From contig NZ_BOPH01000143.1 of assembly GCF_016863655.1 (NCBI RefSeq), positions 45,237-109,236 of the forward strand: a DNA stretch of 64,000 nt. Reading direction: 5' to 3'. Origin of the DNA: Virgisporangium ochraceum (lineage in GTDB: Bacteria > Actinomycetota > Actinomycetes > Mycobacteriales > Micromonosporaceae). A program made the translations under genes and the position numbers. Positions within the stretch are counted from its first letter, which is position 1. Every line of letters starts with the position of its first letter. A model generated the notes under the pieces. The model was given only the letters and a program-made list of their open reading frames with translations, searched no databases and was not told where the DNA came from. This document shows, piece by piece, positions 32,918-41,250 of the stretch.

Positions 32918-34162
32918 CGAGTCGGGTCCGCCGCCGCTGGAGCCGGCCACGGTGTCCACACCGGACTGGGTGACCGCCCGCCCGGCGACGAGCACGAGGT
33001 CGACCTCGCGCAGCGCGGCCAGGTCGACCAGCGGGTCGCCGTGCACGGCGATGAGGTCGGCCCGCTTGCCGACGTCGAGGCTGCCGGTGACGTCGCCGAC
33101 GCCGCACGCCGCCGCGGCGGTCACCGTGGCGAGTTCGACGATCTCGGCGAGGCTGAACCCGGCCAGCTCGAACACCTCCAGGCCACCGACGTAGTCGTCG
33201 GCGGCCTTGTCGAGGTCGCCGAGGTGGAACCCGCAGTCGTCGCCGGCGACCAGCTTCACGCCGGCGTCGCGCATCTTCACGAGCATCTGCAGCCAGTCGT
33301 CCAGCGGTGCGGCGCCGAGCCGTTCGCGGATCGCCTGGAACTGGCCGTGCACCGTCGGGCACACGTACACGCCCGCGGCGGCGATGCGGTCGACCAGCGC
33401 CGGGTCGTAGGCGTAGCCGGTGGGTGTCAGGAACGTGCAGTGCTCGATGGTGGTGACGCCCGCGTCGAGCACGTCGCGGATCGACTCCGGCGCGTGGGCG
33501 TGCGCGGCCACCCCCTTGCCGCGCAGCTCCGCCTCCTCGACGATCGCGCGCAGCTCGGTCACGTCGAACTGGGCGCGCCACGCCGGCGGCGCGACGGCGG
33601 TCATCTGACCGCCGGAGGCCATCACCTTCAGCACGTCGGCGCCGGCGCGCAGGTTCTCCCGCGCGACCCGGCGGACCCCGGCCACGTCGTCGGCCTCGCC
33701 GCCCATGTACCAGCAGTGGCCGCCGGTCGGGGTGATCGGGCGGGTCGCGACGAGCAGGTTCGGCCCGACCGTGAGGCCAGCGGCGATCGAGTCGCGCAGG
33801 GCCACGTCGAGGAAGTTGCGGCCGCCGAGGTCCCGCGCCAGGGTGACCCCCGCGGAGACGAGCTTGCGCGCGTTCTCCGCCATGCGCAGCAGCAGCCGCG
33901 GGTCGGACTCGGCGGTCTGCCCGGTGACCGGGTCGACGCGGTCGTCGAAGCCGAGGTGCACGTGCGCGTCGACGAGCCCGGGCAGCACGGTGCGACCGGG
34001 CAGCTCCAGCACGAGCGCCTGCGGTGGAACGGGCAGGCTGCCGCGCTCTCCGACACCGGCGATGCGCGCGCCGTCGACGAGCACCTCACCGTCGCGGATG
34101 GACTCACCCGACCGTCCGGTGAGGACGGTCGCGGCCCGGATCAGCTTCAGCACGCCCAGCAC
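32882..34162 (-). CDS. Amidohydrolase family protein (imidazolonepropionase/prolidase-like)
   Basis: 426 residues. Metal-dependent TIM-barrel hydrolase: VDAHVHLG (HxH), Lys in VLKVMASGG, His in VAAHAHA and TIEHCTF, Asp in AGDDCG, and the C-terminal KRADLIAVHGDPL beta-sandwich motif. Resembles the Xaa-Pro dipeptidase / organophosphate-hydrolysing amidohydrolase subgroup. The C-terminal ~20 residues (GSSGGGPDS...) are low complexity and antisense to the neighbour. GTG start. Confidence 0.88.
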   Translation of the reverse strand: MLGVLKLIRAATVLTGRSGESIRDGEVLVDGARIAGVGERGSLPVPPQALVLELPGRTVLPGLVDAHVHLGFDDRVDPVTGQTAESDPRLLLRMAENARKLVSAGVTLARDLGGRNFLDVALRDSIAAGLTVGPNLLVATRPITPTGGHCWYMGGEADDVAGVRRVARENLRAGADVLKVMASGGQMTAVAPPAWRAQFDVTELRAIVEEAELRGKGVAAHAHAPESIRDVLDAGVTTIEHCTFLTPTGYAYDPALVDRIAAAGVYVCPTVHGQFQAIRERLGAAPLDDWLQMLVKMRDAGVKLVAGDDCGFHLGDLDKAADDYVGGLEVFELAGFSLAEIVELATVTAAAACGVGDVTGSLDVGKRADLIAVHGDPLVDLAALREVDLVLVAGRAVTQSGVDTVAGSSGGGPDSLRSDPGGGPGR

Positions 34163-34185
34163 CCTAGCGGGCGTACGGTGGGCGC

Positions 34186-35253
34186 ATGACGACGACGTGG
34201 CCCACCGATCGACTCGTCTCGCTGCTCGGGATCGAGCATCCGGTGGTGCAGGGCCCGTTCGGCGGCGGCGCGTCGTCGGTCGCGCTCGCCACGGCGGTGT
34301 CGAACGCCGGCGGTCTCGGCTCGTTCGGCGCGCACGCGCTGCGTCCCGACGAGATCACCGACCTGGTGACCGCGTTGCGCGCGGCCACCGACCGGCCGTT
34401 CGCCGTGAACCTGTGGGTGCCGCAGCCGTCCGAGGTCACCGACGTCGACCTGGCGCCGCACGTCGAGCGGCTGCGGCCGTTGTACGAGCGCACCGGGTCC
34501 GCGCCGCCCTCGGGCGTCACGGTGCAGAGCTTCGACGACCAGCTCGCGGCGGCGCTCGACGCGGCGCCGCCGGTGCTGAGCTTCGTCATGGGCGTGCCGC
34601 CGGCCGCGGCGCTGGACACCGCGCGGCGCAAGGGGATCCGGACCGTCGGGACCGCCAGCACGGTCGAGGAGGCCGAGGCGCTGGCCGCCGCGGGGCTCGA
34701 TGTCGTGGTCGCCTCGGGCAGTGACGCGGGCGGTCACCGGGGCGCGTTCCTGCGTCCCGTGGAGGAGTCGCTCGTCGGGACGTTCTCGTTGGTGCCGCAG
34801 GTCGTCGACGCCGTCGACGTGCCGGTGGTCGCGGCCGGCGGGATCGCCGACGGGCGCGGCGTCGCGGCGGCGTTCGCCCTGGGCGCGCACGGCGTGCAGA
34901 TCGGCACCGGGTTCCTCAACACGGTGGACTCCAACGCCAGCAAGCCGCACCGGCGCGCGCTCAACAGCACCGACGCGCGCCGCACCGTCCTGACGAGGGT
35001 GTTCTCCGGCCGGCTGGCGCGCGGCATCGCCAACCGCGTCACCCGCGACCTGGCCGGCGCGGAGCGCGAGGTGCCGGCGTACCCGGTCCAGAACGCCCTG
35101 ATGATGCCGATCCGGCGCGCCGCCGCCGACCGCGACGACCCCGACCACCTCAACCTGTGGAGCGGCCAGGCCGCTCCGCTCACCCGCGAGACCACGGCAG
35201 TGGAGTACCTCACACGGCTGGTCCGGGAAGCCCAGGCGCTGCTTCGCGGTTAG
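34186..35253 (+). CDS. Nitronate monooxygenase (2-nitropropane dioxygenase family)
   Basis: 355 residues. FMN-binding TIM barrel: HPVVQGPFGGGAS at the N-terminus, VVASGSDAGGHRG (catalytic His region), VAAGGIADGRGV and GAHGVQIGTGFL phosphate-binding motifs. Oxidises nitroalkanes or propionate 3-nitronate. TACGGT 6 nt before the ATG suggests a leaderless mRNA; divergent from the amidohydrolase. The next flavin enzyme starts 7 nt downstream. Confidence 0.92.
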   Translation: MTTTWPTDRLVSLLGIEHPVVQGPFGGGASSVALATAVSNAGGLGSFGAHALRPDEITDLVTALRAATDRPFAVNLWVPQPSEVTDVDLAPHVERLRPLYERTGSAPPSGVTVQSFDDQLAAALDAAPPVLSFVMGVPPAAALDTARRKGIRTVGTASTVEEAEALAAAGLDVVVASGSDAGGHRGAFLRPVEESLVGTFSLVPQVVDAVDVPVVAAGGIADGRGVAAAFALGAHGVQIGTGFLNTVDSNASKPHRRALNSTDARRTVLTRVFSGRLARGIANRVTRDLAGAEREVPAYPVQNALMMPIRRAAADRDDPDHLNLWSGQAAPLTRETTAVEYLTRLVREAQALLRG

Positions 35254-35260
35254 GGCCAAG

Positions 35261-36280
35261 GTGACGTCCGTTCCCCTGTCCGTTCTCGACCTCGCGCCGG
35301 TGGCCGAGGGTAGCGACAACGGCACCGCCCTCGCCCACACCACCGCGCTCGCGAAGCGGGTCGAGGAGCTCGGGTACCACCGGCTGTGGGTGGCCGAGCA
35401 CCACAACATGCCCGGGATCGCCAGCTCGGCGCCGGCGGTACTGCTCGCGCACCTGGCCGCGCAGACCAGCACCATCCGGCTGGGCTCCGGCGGGGTGATG
35501 CTGCCCAACCACGCGCCGCTCGTGGTGGCCGAGCAGTTCGGCACGCTGGTCGCGCTGCACCCCGACCGCATCGACCTGGGCATCGGACGGGCGCCGGGCA
35601 CCGACCAGATCACCGCGCTGGCGCTGCGGCGCAGCGTCGAGGGGCTGTCGGCCGAGGACTTCCCGCAGGAGCTGGCCCGGCTCATCGGCTACTTCGAGGC
35701 CGGCTCGGGGCAACCGCGAGTCACGGCCGTTCCGGGACGCGGGGACGCGCCAGCGGTGTGGCTGCTCGGGTCCAGCGACTTCTCCGCGCGGCTGGCCGGC
35801 CGGCTCGGGCTGCCGTTCTCGTTCGCCCACCACTTCAGCGCGGCCAACACCGACCTGGCGCTGGACCTGTACCGGGCGGAGTTCCGCCCGTCGAAGTGGC
35901 TCGCCGAGCCGTACGCCATGGTGGCGGTCAGCGCCGTCTGCGCCGACACCGACGAGCGGGCCGAGTACCTGAGCCTGCCGTCGGGCCTGTCGTTCCTGCG
36001 GTTGCGCCAGGGCCGGCCGGGCCGCATGCCGTCGCCGGCGGACGCGGCGGCGTACCCGTTCTCGCCGCTGGAGCTGGAGTTCATCAGGGCGCGCCGCGAG
36101 GGTCAGGCGCTCGGGTCGCCCGAGACGGTCACCGAGCAGCTGAACGCGTTGCTGCGCCGCACGAAGGCCGACGAGCTGATGCTGACGACGCTCGTGTTCG
36201 ACGTCGAGGACCGGATCCGCTCCTTCGAGCTGATCGCCGAGCAGGTCGCTCCTAAGCTGGTGACCCGAGAAAGTCCGTGA
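35261..36280 (+). CDS. LLM-class flavin-dependent oxidoreductase
   Basis: 339 residues. Bacterial-luciferase-like TIM barrel of the MsnO8/YhbW type: SVLDLAPVAEG, RLWVAEHHNMPG, IRLGSGGVMLPNH, LGIGRAPGTD. Uses reduced flavin for oxidation of an unknown substrate. Probably co-transcribed with the nitronate monooxygenase. Overlaps the convergent hydrolase gene by 29 nt. Confidence 0.92.
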   Translation: MTSVPLSVLDLAPVAEGSDNGTALAHTTALAKRVEELGYHRLWVAEHHNMPGIASSAPAVLLAHLAAQTSTIRLGSGGVMLPNHAPLVVAEQFGTLVALHPDRIDLGIGRAPGTDQITALALRRSVEGLSAEDFPQELARLIGYFEAGSGQPRVTAVPGRGDAPAVWLLGSSDFSARLAGRLGLPFSFAHHFSAANTDLALDLYRAEFRPSKWLAEPYAMVAVSAVCADTDERAEYLSLPSGLSFLRLRQGRPGRMPSPADAAAYPFSPLELEFIRARREGQALGSPETVTEQLNALLRRTKADELMLTTLVFDVEDRIRSFELIAEQVAPKLVTRESP

Positions 36281-36983
36281 TCAGGTAGGCGCACAGGTCG
36301 GGCTTGTCGCTGATGAGGCCGTGCCCGGTGCCGGGCACGACCGCGAGCTGCGACCGGGGAAGCGCGCCGCGCATCGCGAGCGTGTGTTCGATCGGGATCT
36401 CGTCCTCGTCGTCGCCGACCATCACCAGGGTCGGGCCGGGGTAGCCGGCGAGGTCCTTCTCCGCGAACGTCGGCTCCTCGGACTGCATCCGGTGCAGCTT
36501 CGCGTACAGGGCCGGGAACCGGTCCGGGCCGTCCGGGGAGACGTCGCCGTGGTAGCCGGTGAACCACTCGACGACGTCGGGCGGCAGGTCGATCGCCCCC
36601 GGCGCCCAGCCGGTGTGGTGGAACACGCCGGCCGCCAGCACCAGCCCGCTGACGAGGTCGGGGCGCAGGATCGCGGCGGTCAGCGCGGTCGGCGCGCCGT
36701 CGCTGTGGCCGACGAGGTGCGCCGGTCCCCCGACGACGGTCTCCAGGAACGCGATCGTGTCGCGGGCCATCAGCTCGTAGGTGATGGGGCCGGGGACGTC
36801 GGGGGTGCGGCCGTGGCCGCGCCGGTCGGGCCGGTACACGCGGAAGCGGGCCGCGAGACCGGGCACGACGGCCTCGACCGTGCGGGAGTCGCAGCCGCCG
36901 GGGTGCAGGAGCACGAGCGGGTCACCCGCCCCGTCGACCTCGTAGTAGGTACGGACGTCACCGAGCTGTACGTATTCGCCCAC
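36252..36983 (-). CDS. Alpha/beta hydrolase
   Basis: 243 residues. Nucleophile elbow GHSDG, oxyanion region LLHPGGCDSRT, RPDRRGHGRT loop, late catalytic Asp in VGDDEDEIP and His in GTGHG. Serine hydrolase of small esters or a related substrate; no signal peptide. Divergent from the chitinase gene, with the DasR-like site in the shared interval. Confidence 0.92.
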   Translation of the reverse strand: MGEYVQLGDVRTYYEVDGAGDPLVLLHPGGCDSRTVEAVVPGLAARFRVYRPDRRGHGRTPDVPGPITYELMARDTIAFLETVVGGPAHLVGHSDGAPTALTAAILRPDLVSGLVLAAGVFHHTGWAPGAIDLPPDVVEWFTGYHGDVSPDGPDRFPALYAKLHRMQSEEPTFAEKDLAGYPGPTLVMVGDDEDEIPIEHTLAMRGALPRSQLAVVPGTGHGLISDKPDLCAYLITDFLGSPA

Positions 36984-37016
36984 GCCGCCAGCCTTCCGGG
37001 CGAGATCCCGTCTAGG

Positions 37017-37031
37017 CCGGTCTAGACCATA
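37017..37031. promoter_or_regulatory. DasR-type operator (dre) upstream of chitinase
   Basis: CCGGTCTAGACCATA contains the GGTCTAGACC core of the known Streptomyces DasR responsive element (consensus around TGGTCTAGACCA). A second half-match GTCTAGGCC adjoins it. It lies ~90 bp before the chitinase start, and a plausible -10 TACCGT follows. DasR represses chitin genes and is released by amino-sugar phosphates. Confidence 0.75.
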
Positions 37032-37115
37032 CGCAGTGTCATCGACTACCGTGTATCCGCACGACCGGGCGGGGTCGCGTACCTGGTTCCACCACTCCTC
37101 TGGGGAGGTACGCCC

Positions 37116-38684
37116 ATGACTCCTGCCATCCGGCGCCGACTGCTGTCCGGTGCCGCCGTCGCGATCCTCGGGGCGGTCGTCGGTGTCGTCGCGACGAGCG
37201 CACCCGCCTACGCGGCGAACCCGACCGCCACCATCGTGAAGACGTCCTCGTGGAGCACCGGCTTCGAGGCCCGGGTCACCATCACCAACGGGCCCGGCGC
37301 CGCGGTGAACGGCTGGTCGGTCGCGTTCGACCTGCCGGCCGGCACCGGCATCAGTTCTTCATGGGACGCGAACCGCACGCAGAGCGGGCAGCGGTTCACG
37401 TTCACCAACGTCGGCTGGAACGGGACGATCGCCGGTGGCGCGTCGGTGAGCTTCGGCTTCATCGGCACCGGCTCCGGCGACCCGTCGAACTGCACCCTGA
37501 ACGGCGGCTCGTGCTCCGGCGGTCCCAGCAACCCGGGCGCGCCCGGCACGCCGGGGAACGTCCGGGTCACCGGCACGAACAACTCGTCGATCTCGTTGGC
37601 GTGGAACGCGTCGTCGGGAACGGTCACCGGGTACCGGGTCTACGAGGGCGGCACGGTGCGCGCCACCGTCACCGGCACCAGCGCCACGATCTCCGGGCTG
37701 GGCACCTGCACCTCGAGGACCTACACCGTCGCCGCCTACAACGGCAACGGCGAGTCGCCGCGCAGCGGCGAGGCCAGCGGTACCACCACGGGCTGCCCGC
37801 AGCCCACCGGCGGCAAGGGTGCGCCCTACCTGTACCTGGGCTGGGGCAACCCGCAGAGCGCGACGCAGGTCATGAGCACCACCGGCGTCAAGTGGTTCAC
37901 GTTGGCGTTCGTGCTGTCCGGCGGCGGCTGCGTGCCGGCGTGGGACAGCCAGCGTCCGCTGCTCGGCGGCGTCGACCAGCAGACGATCAACGCGATCCGG
38001 GCGGCCGGCGGCGACGTGGTGCCGTCGTTCGGCGGGTGGAGCGGCAACAAGCTCGGCCCGAACTGCGCCACGCCGGAGGCGCTCGCCGGTGCCTACCAGC
38101 AGGTGATCAACGCCTACAACCTGAAGGCGATCGACATCGACATCGAGAACTCCGACGAGTTCGAGAACGCGACGGTGCGCGACCGCATCCTCACCGCGCT
38201 GCGCATCGTCAAGCAGAACAACCCGGGGCTCCAGACGATCGTCACGTTCGGCACCTCGACCACCGGCCCGAACTGGAACGGCACCGAGCTCATCCGCCGG
38301 GCACGCGAGCTGAACTCGAACATCGACGTGTTCACGATCATGCCGTTCGACTTCGGTGGGTCGAACATGCAGACCGACACGATCAACGCCGCCGAGGGCC
38401 TGAAGAACGCGCTGAAGGCGCAGTTCGGCTGGTCCGACGCGCAGGCCTACCAGCACATGGGCCTGTCCGGGATGAACGGCCTCAGCGACCAGCGTGAGGT
38501 CACCACCCCGGCGCAGTGGACCGCCATCCGTGACTGGGCCAAGGCCCGGGGGCTGGCGCGGCTGGCGTACTGGTCGGTCAACCGCGACCGGTCGTGCCCG
38601 GGCAACGCCGCCAACGTGCAGGCCGACTGCAGCGGCATCGTCCAGGGCGACCTGGAGTTCACCCGCATCACGGCGGGCTTCTAG
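37116..38684 (+). CDS. Secreted chitinase, CBM2-FN3-GH18
   Basis: 522 residues. Signal peptide (1-~34, ending APAYA), family 2 carbohydrate-binding module (~35-130), FN3 domain (~145-228), and a GH18 catalytic domain to the end. Catalytic motif D340-I-D342-I-E344; E344 is the acid/base. The first Asp of the DxxDxDxE consensus is Lys here. Hydrolyses chitin outside the cell. The ribosome binding site GGGGAGG is 7 nt upstream. Likely DasR-controlled. Confidence 0.95.
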   Translation: MTPAIRRRLLSGAAVAILGAVVGVVATSAPAYAANPTATIVKTSSWSTGFEARVTITNGPGAAVNGWSVAFDLPAGTGISSSWDANRTQSGQRFTFTNVGWNGTIAGGASVSFGFIGTGSGDPSNCTLNGGSCSGGPSNPGAPGTPGNVRVTGTNNSSISLAWNASSGTVTGYRVYEGGTVRATVTGTSATISGLGTCTSRTYTVAAYNGNGESPRSGEASGTTTGCPQPTGGKGAPYLYLGWGNPQSATQVMSTTGVKWFTLAFVLSGGGCVPAWDSQRPLLGGVDQQTINAIRAAGGDVVPSFGGWSGNKLGPNCATPEALAGAYQQVINAYNLKAIDIDIENSDEFENATVRDRILTALRIVKQNNPGLQTIVTFGTSTTGPNWNGTELIRRARELNSNIDVFTIMPFDFGGSNMQTDTINAAEGLKNALKAQFGWSDAQAYQHMGLSGMNGLSDQREVTTPAQWTAIRDWAKARGLARLAYWSVNRDRSCPGNAANVQADCSGIVQGDLEFTRITAGF

Positions 38685-39202
38685 CCCGTGAGTACACGCT
38701 CGGCGACGTCGCGGGTCTCCTCGTCGAACAGCACCAGCCGCACCTCGTCCACTGTGGACGGTGGAGCGGCCCGGATGCCGGCGACGGCCTGCCTCACGGC
38801 GTCCTCCCGGGGCCAGCGGTAGATGCCCGAGGAGATCAGCGGGAACGCCACCGTGGTGGCGCCCAGGTCGGCGGCGACGGCGAGCGAGTTGGTGTAGCAG
38901 TCGCGGAGGAGGGCCGAGCGGTCCTCCTCCGCACTCCACACGGGACCGACCGTGTGGATGACCCAGCGGGCGGGCAGCCGGCCGGCGGTGGTGGCGACCG
39001 CCCGGCCGGTGGGGAGGCCCCGGCCGTAGCGGCTGGCCCGCAGCGCCTGGCACTCGGCCAGGATCTCCGGGCCACCGCGGCGGTGGATCGCCCCGTCGAC
39101 GCCGCCACCGCCGAGCAGCGACGAGTTGGCGGCGTTGACGATGGCGTCGACGTGCTCGGTGGTGATGTCACCGGTCCTCAGCGTGATGCGCACCCCGCCC
39201 AT
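38681..39202 (-). CDS. Macrodomain protein, O-acetyl-ADP-ribose deacetylase type
   Basis: 173 residues. Single macrodomain: TGDITTEHVDAIVNAANSSLLGGGGVDGAIHRRGG at the N-terminus (seen as VDAIVNAAN then GGGGVDGAIH), VIHTVGPVW, FPLISSGIY. Removes ADP-ribose or O-acetyl-ADP-ribose groups. The 3' end overlaps the chitinase stop by 4 nt and its start overlaps the DHA2 gene end by 25 nt, so it may be translated on the marR-MFS transcript. Confidence 0.93.
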   Translation of the reverse strand: MGGVRITLRTGDITTEHVDAIVNAANSSLLGGGGVDGAIHRRGGPEILAECQALRASRYGRGLPTGRAVATTAGRLPARWVIHTVGPVWSAEEDRSALLRDCYTNSLAVAADLGATTVAFPLISSGIYRWPREDAVRQAVAGIRAAPPSTVDEVRLVLFDEETRDVAERVLTG

Positions 39203-40644
39203 TCTTCCCTCGGCTTGTGCGCGTCAGCTGCCCGTACCCGGCGTGTGCGGTGCCCGTCTCCCCCGATCCGGGGACGCAGGACGGTGACGGCCACGACCAG
39301 CGCGACCACGACGAGCCCGGCGGCCACCGTGAACGCGAGCCGGTAGCCGGCGGTGAGCGCGGCGGCGCTGTTCACGACGCTGCCCGCGCTGTCGGCGCCG
39401 CTCGCGACGCTGTCGGTGCGGGCGGCGGCGAGCGTGGCGAGGGTGGCGGCGCCGAGGGCCATGCCGAGCTGCTGGGTGGTGTTGAAGAGTCCGGACGCGA
39501 GGCCGGCGTCGTCGGGGCGCGCGCCCGACATGCCGAGCGCGGTGAGCGCCGGCAGCGCCAGGCCGAAGCCGGACGTGAGCAGCAGGACCGGGAGCAGGTG
39601 CCTCGGGTAGGACGCGTCGACCGGCAGGCGGCTGAGGGCCAGGAACAGCAGGAGCAGCAGGGCGAGGCCGGTGACGAGGACCGGACGCTCGCCGAACCGG
39701 GCGATCAGGCGCGCCGACATGCCGAGCGACACGGCGCCGATGACGACGGCGGCCGGCAGCATGGCGAGGCCGGTGCCGGCGGCGCCGTAGTGCTGGACCT
39801 TCTGCAGGTACAGGGCGAGCAGGATCTGGAACGCGAAGCAGGCGGCGACCATGAGGATCTGCACGACGTTGGCGCCGGAGACGGTGCGCGACCGGAAGAT
39901 CCGCAAGGGGACCAACGGGGTTTTCGCCGTGGCCTGGCGGGCGACGAAGGCCGCTATCAGGGCGACCGAGCCGGCCAGGGCCCAGGTGTTGCCGCCGACG
40001 ACGCCGACGAGGCCCACGACGAGGCCGGCGGTGACGAGCGCCGCGCCGATGACGTCGGCGCCGGCGCGCAGGCCGAGGCCGGGGTCGTCCGGCAGGACCC
40101 TGGTCGCGGCGGCGAGCACGGCGAGGCCGATCGGCACGTTGATGACGAAGATCCAGTGCCAGCTCAGGGCGTCGGTGAGCACGCCGCCGAGCACCTGGCC
40201 GATCGACGCGCCGGCCGCGCCGGTGAAGCTGAACACCGCGATCGCGCGGCCCCGCTCCCCCGGTTCGGTGAACATCATGACCAGGATCCCGAGGCTGACG
40301 GCGACGGCCATCGCGCTGCCGACGCCCTGCAGGAACCGGGCGGCGAGCAGGACCGGGCCGGACGTGGCGACGCCCGCCAGCGCGCTCGCGGCGGTGAACA
40401 CGGCGGTGCCGGCGAGGAAGAGGGTGCGGCGGCCGAGCAGGTCACCGAGGCGGCCGGCGAGCAGCAGCAGGCTGCCGAACGCGACCAGGTAGGCGTTGAC
40501 CACCCAGCTCAGCCCGGCGTCGGAGAAGCCGAGGTCGGCCTGGATGGCCGGCATCGCGACGGTGACGATGCTGCCGTCCAGAATGATCATGAGGGTGGCC
40601 GAGGCAAGGACCGCGAGCGCTGTCCGACCCTGTCTTGTCGTCAT
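39178..40644 (-). CDS. DHA2-family MFS drug exporter
   Basis: 488 residues, 14 predicted membrane segments. EmrB/QacA signatures: LDGSIVTVAMPAIQADLG, GRLGDLLGRR motif A, FSFTGAAGASIGQVLGGVL motif C. Proton-driven efflux of toxic compounds. A MarR-type operator (40660-40682) lies directly before it and a TAGTGT box 7 nt before the ATG. Downstream of marR on the same strand. Confidence 0.93.
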   Translation of the reverse strand: MTTRQGRTALAVLASATLMIILDGSIVTVAMPAIQADLGFSDAGLSWVVNAYLVAFGSLLLLAGRLGDLLGRRTLFLAGTAVFTAASALAGVATSGPVLLAARFLQGVGSAMAVAVSLGILVMMFTEPGERGRAIAVFSFTGAAGASIGQVLGGVLTDALSWHWIFVINVPIGLAVLAAATRVLPDDPGLGLRAGADVIGAALVTAGLVVGLVGVVGGNTWALAGSVALIAAFVARQATAKTPLVPLRIFRSRTVSGANVVQILMVAACFAFQILLALYLQKVQHYGAAGTGLAMLPAAVVIGAVSLGMSARLIARFGERPVLVTGLALLLLLFLALSRLPVDASYPRHLLPVLLLTSGFGLALPALTALGMSGARPDDAGLASGLFNTTQQLGMALGAATLATLAAARTDSVASGADSAGSVVNSAAALTAGYRLAFTVAAGLVVVALVVAVTVLRPRIGGDGHRTRRVRAADAHKPREEWAGCASR

Positions 40645-40659
40645 GAGCGGGACACTAGC

Positions 40660-40682
40660 AGATAGTTTCGTTGCAGACTATC
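40660..40682 (-). promoter_or_regulatory. MarR operator upstream of the DHA2 pump
   Basis: Inverted repeat GATAGT / ACTATC with a 10-bp spacer, immediately upstream of the pump's leaderless promoter. A close copy lies before marR (41194-41216), supporting specific binding by the local MarR. Confidence 0.7.
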
Positions 40683-40697
40683 CGCCAGTGACGCGTC

Positions 40698-41186
40698 TCA
40701 GCCGGACTGGCGGGCTCTCCGGGCGCCGCCCTGGGGCTGCTCGACGGCTTCGGCCAGCGGCCCCGTGACCAGGGCGGTCATGAGGCGGACGAGCGTCGCG
40801 CGGTCGGGGGCGGGCAGGTCGTCCAGCGCGTCGTGGTGAACGCGGTCGACGATCGCCTGGCTGCGGCGGGCCATCTTCGCCCCCTCGGGGGTCACGGCGA
40901 TGATGCGCGCCCTCCGGTCCTGCGACGACGGGCGCCGCTCGGCGAGGCCGGCCTTCTCCAACGCGTCGACGGTGACGACCATCGTGGTCTTGTCCATGTC
41001 GCCGAGCTCCGCGAGCTGGATCTGCGTGCGCTCCTCCTCCAGCGCGTGGACGAGCACGCAGTGCATGCGCGCGGTCAACCCGAGCTCGGCCAGCGCCGCG
41101 GCCATCCGGGTGCGCAGGACGTGGCTGGCGCGGTCGAACAGGTACGACAGGTCGGGCTCTTCGCGGGACGGGGCCATGGCGGTCAT
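40698..41186 (-). CDS. MarR-family transcriptional regulator
   Basis: 162 residues. Winged helix: LTARMHCVLVHALEEERTQIQLAELGDMDKTTMVVTVDALEKAGL, with wing SSQDRRARIIAVT. Dimeric repressor relieved by small ligands; by position it controls itself and the adjacent DHA2 pump. ATG 41186 has TATTCT 6 nt upstream; its promoter is overlapped by the operator. Confidence 0.92.
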   Translation of the reverse strand: MTAMAPSREEPDLSYLFDRASHVLRTRMAAALAELGLTARMHCVLVHALEEERTQIQLAELGDMDKTTMVVTVDALEKAGLAERRPSSQDRRARIIAVTPEGAKMARRSQAIVDRVHHDALDDLPAPDRATLVRLMTALVTGPLAEAVEQPQGGARRARQSG

Positions 41187-41193
41187 GGTCCGA

Positions 41194-41216
41194 GAATAGT
41201 TCCGTGGTAGACGATC
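41194..41216 (-). promoter_or_regulatory. MarR operator upstream of marR
   Basis: Sequence alignable base by base with the 40660-40682 site (shared TAGTT-CGT-G-AGAC-ATC pattern). It abuts the marR -10 region, indicating autorepression. Confidence 0.65.
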
Positions 41217-41250
41217 GGTCAGGTGGTGGCGCGGCCGCGCGGGACGGCCG

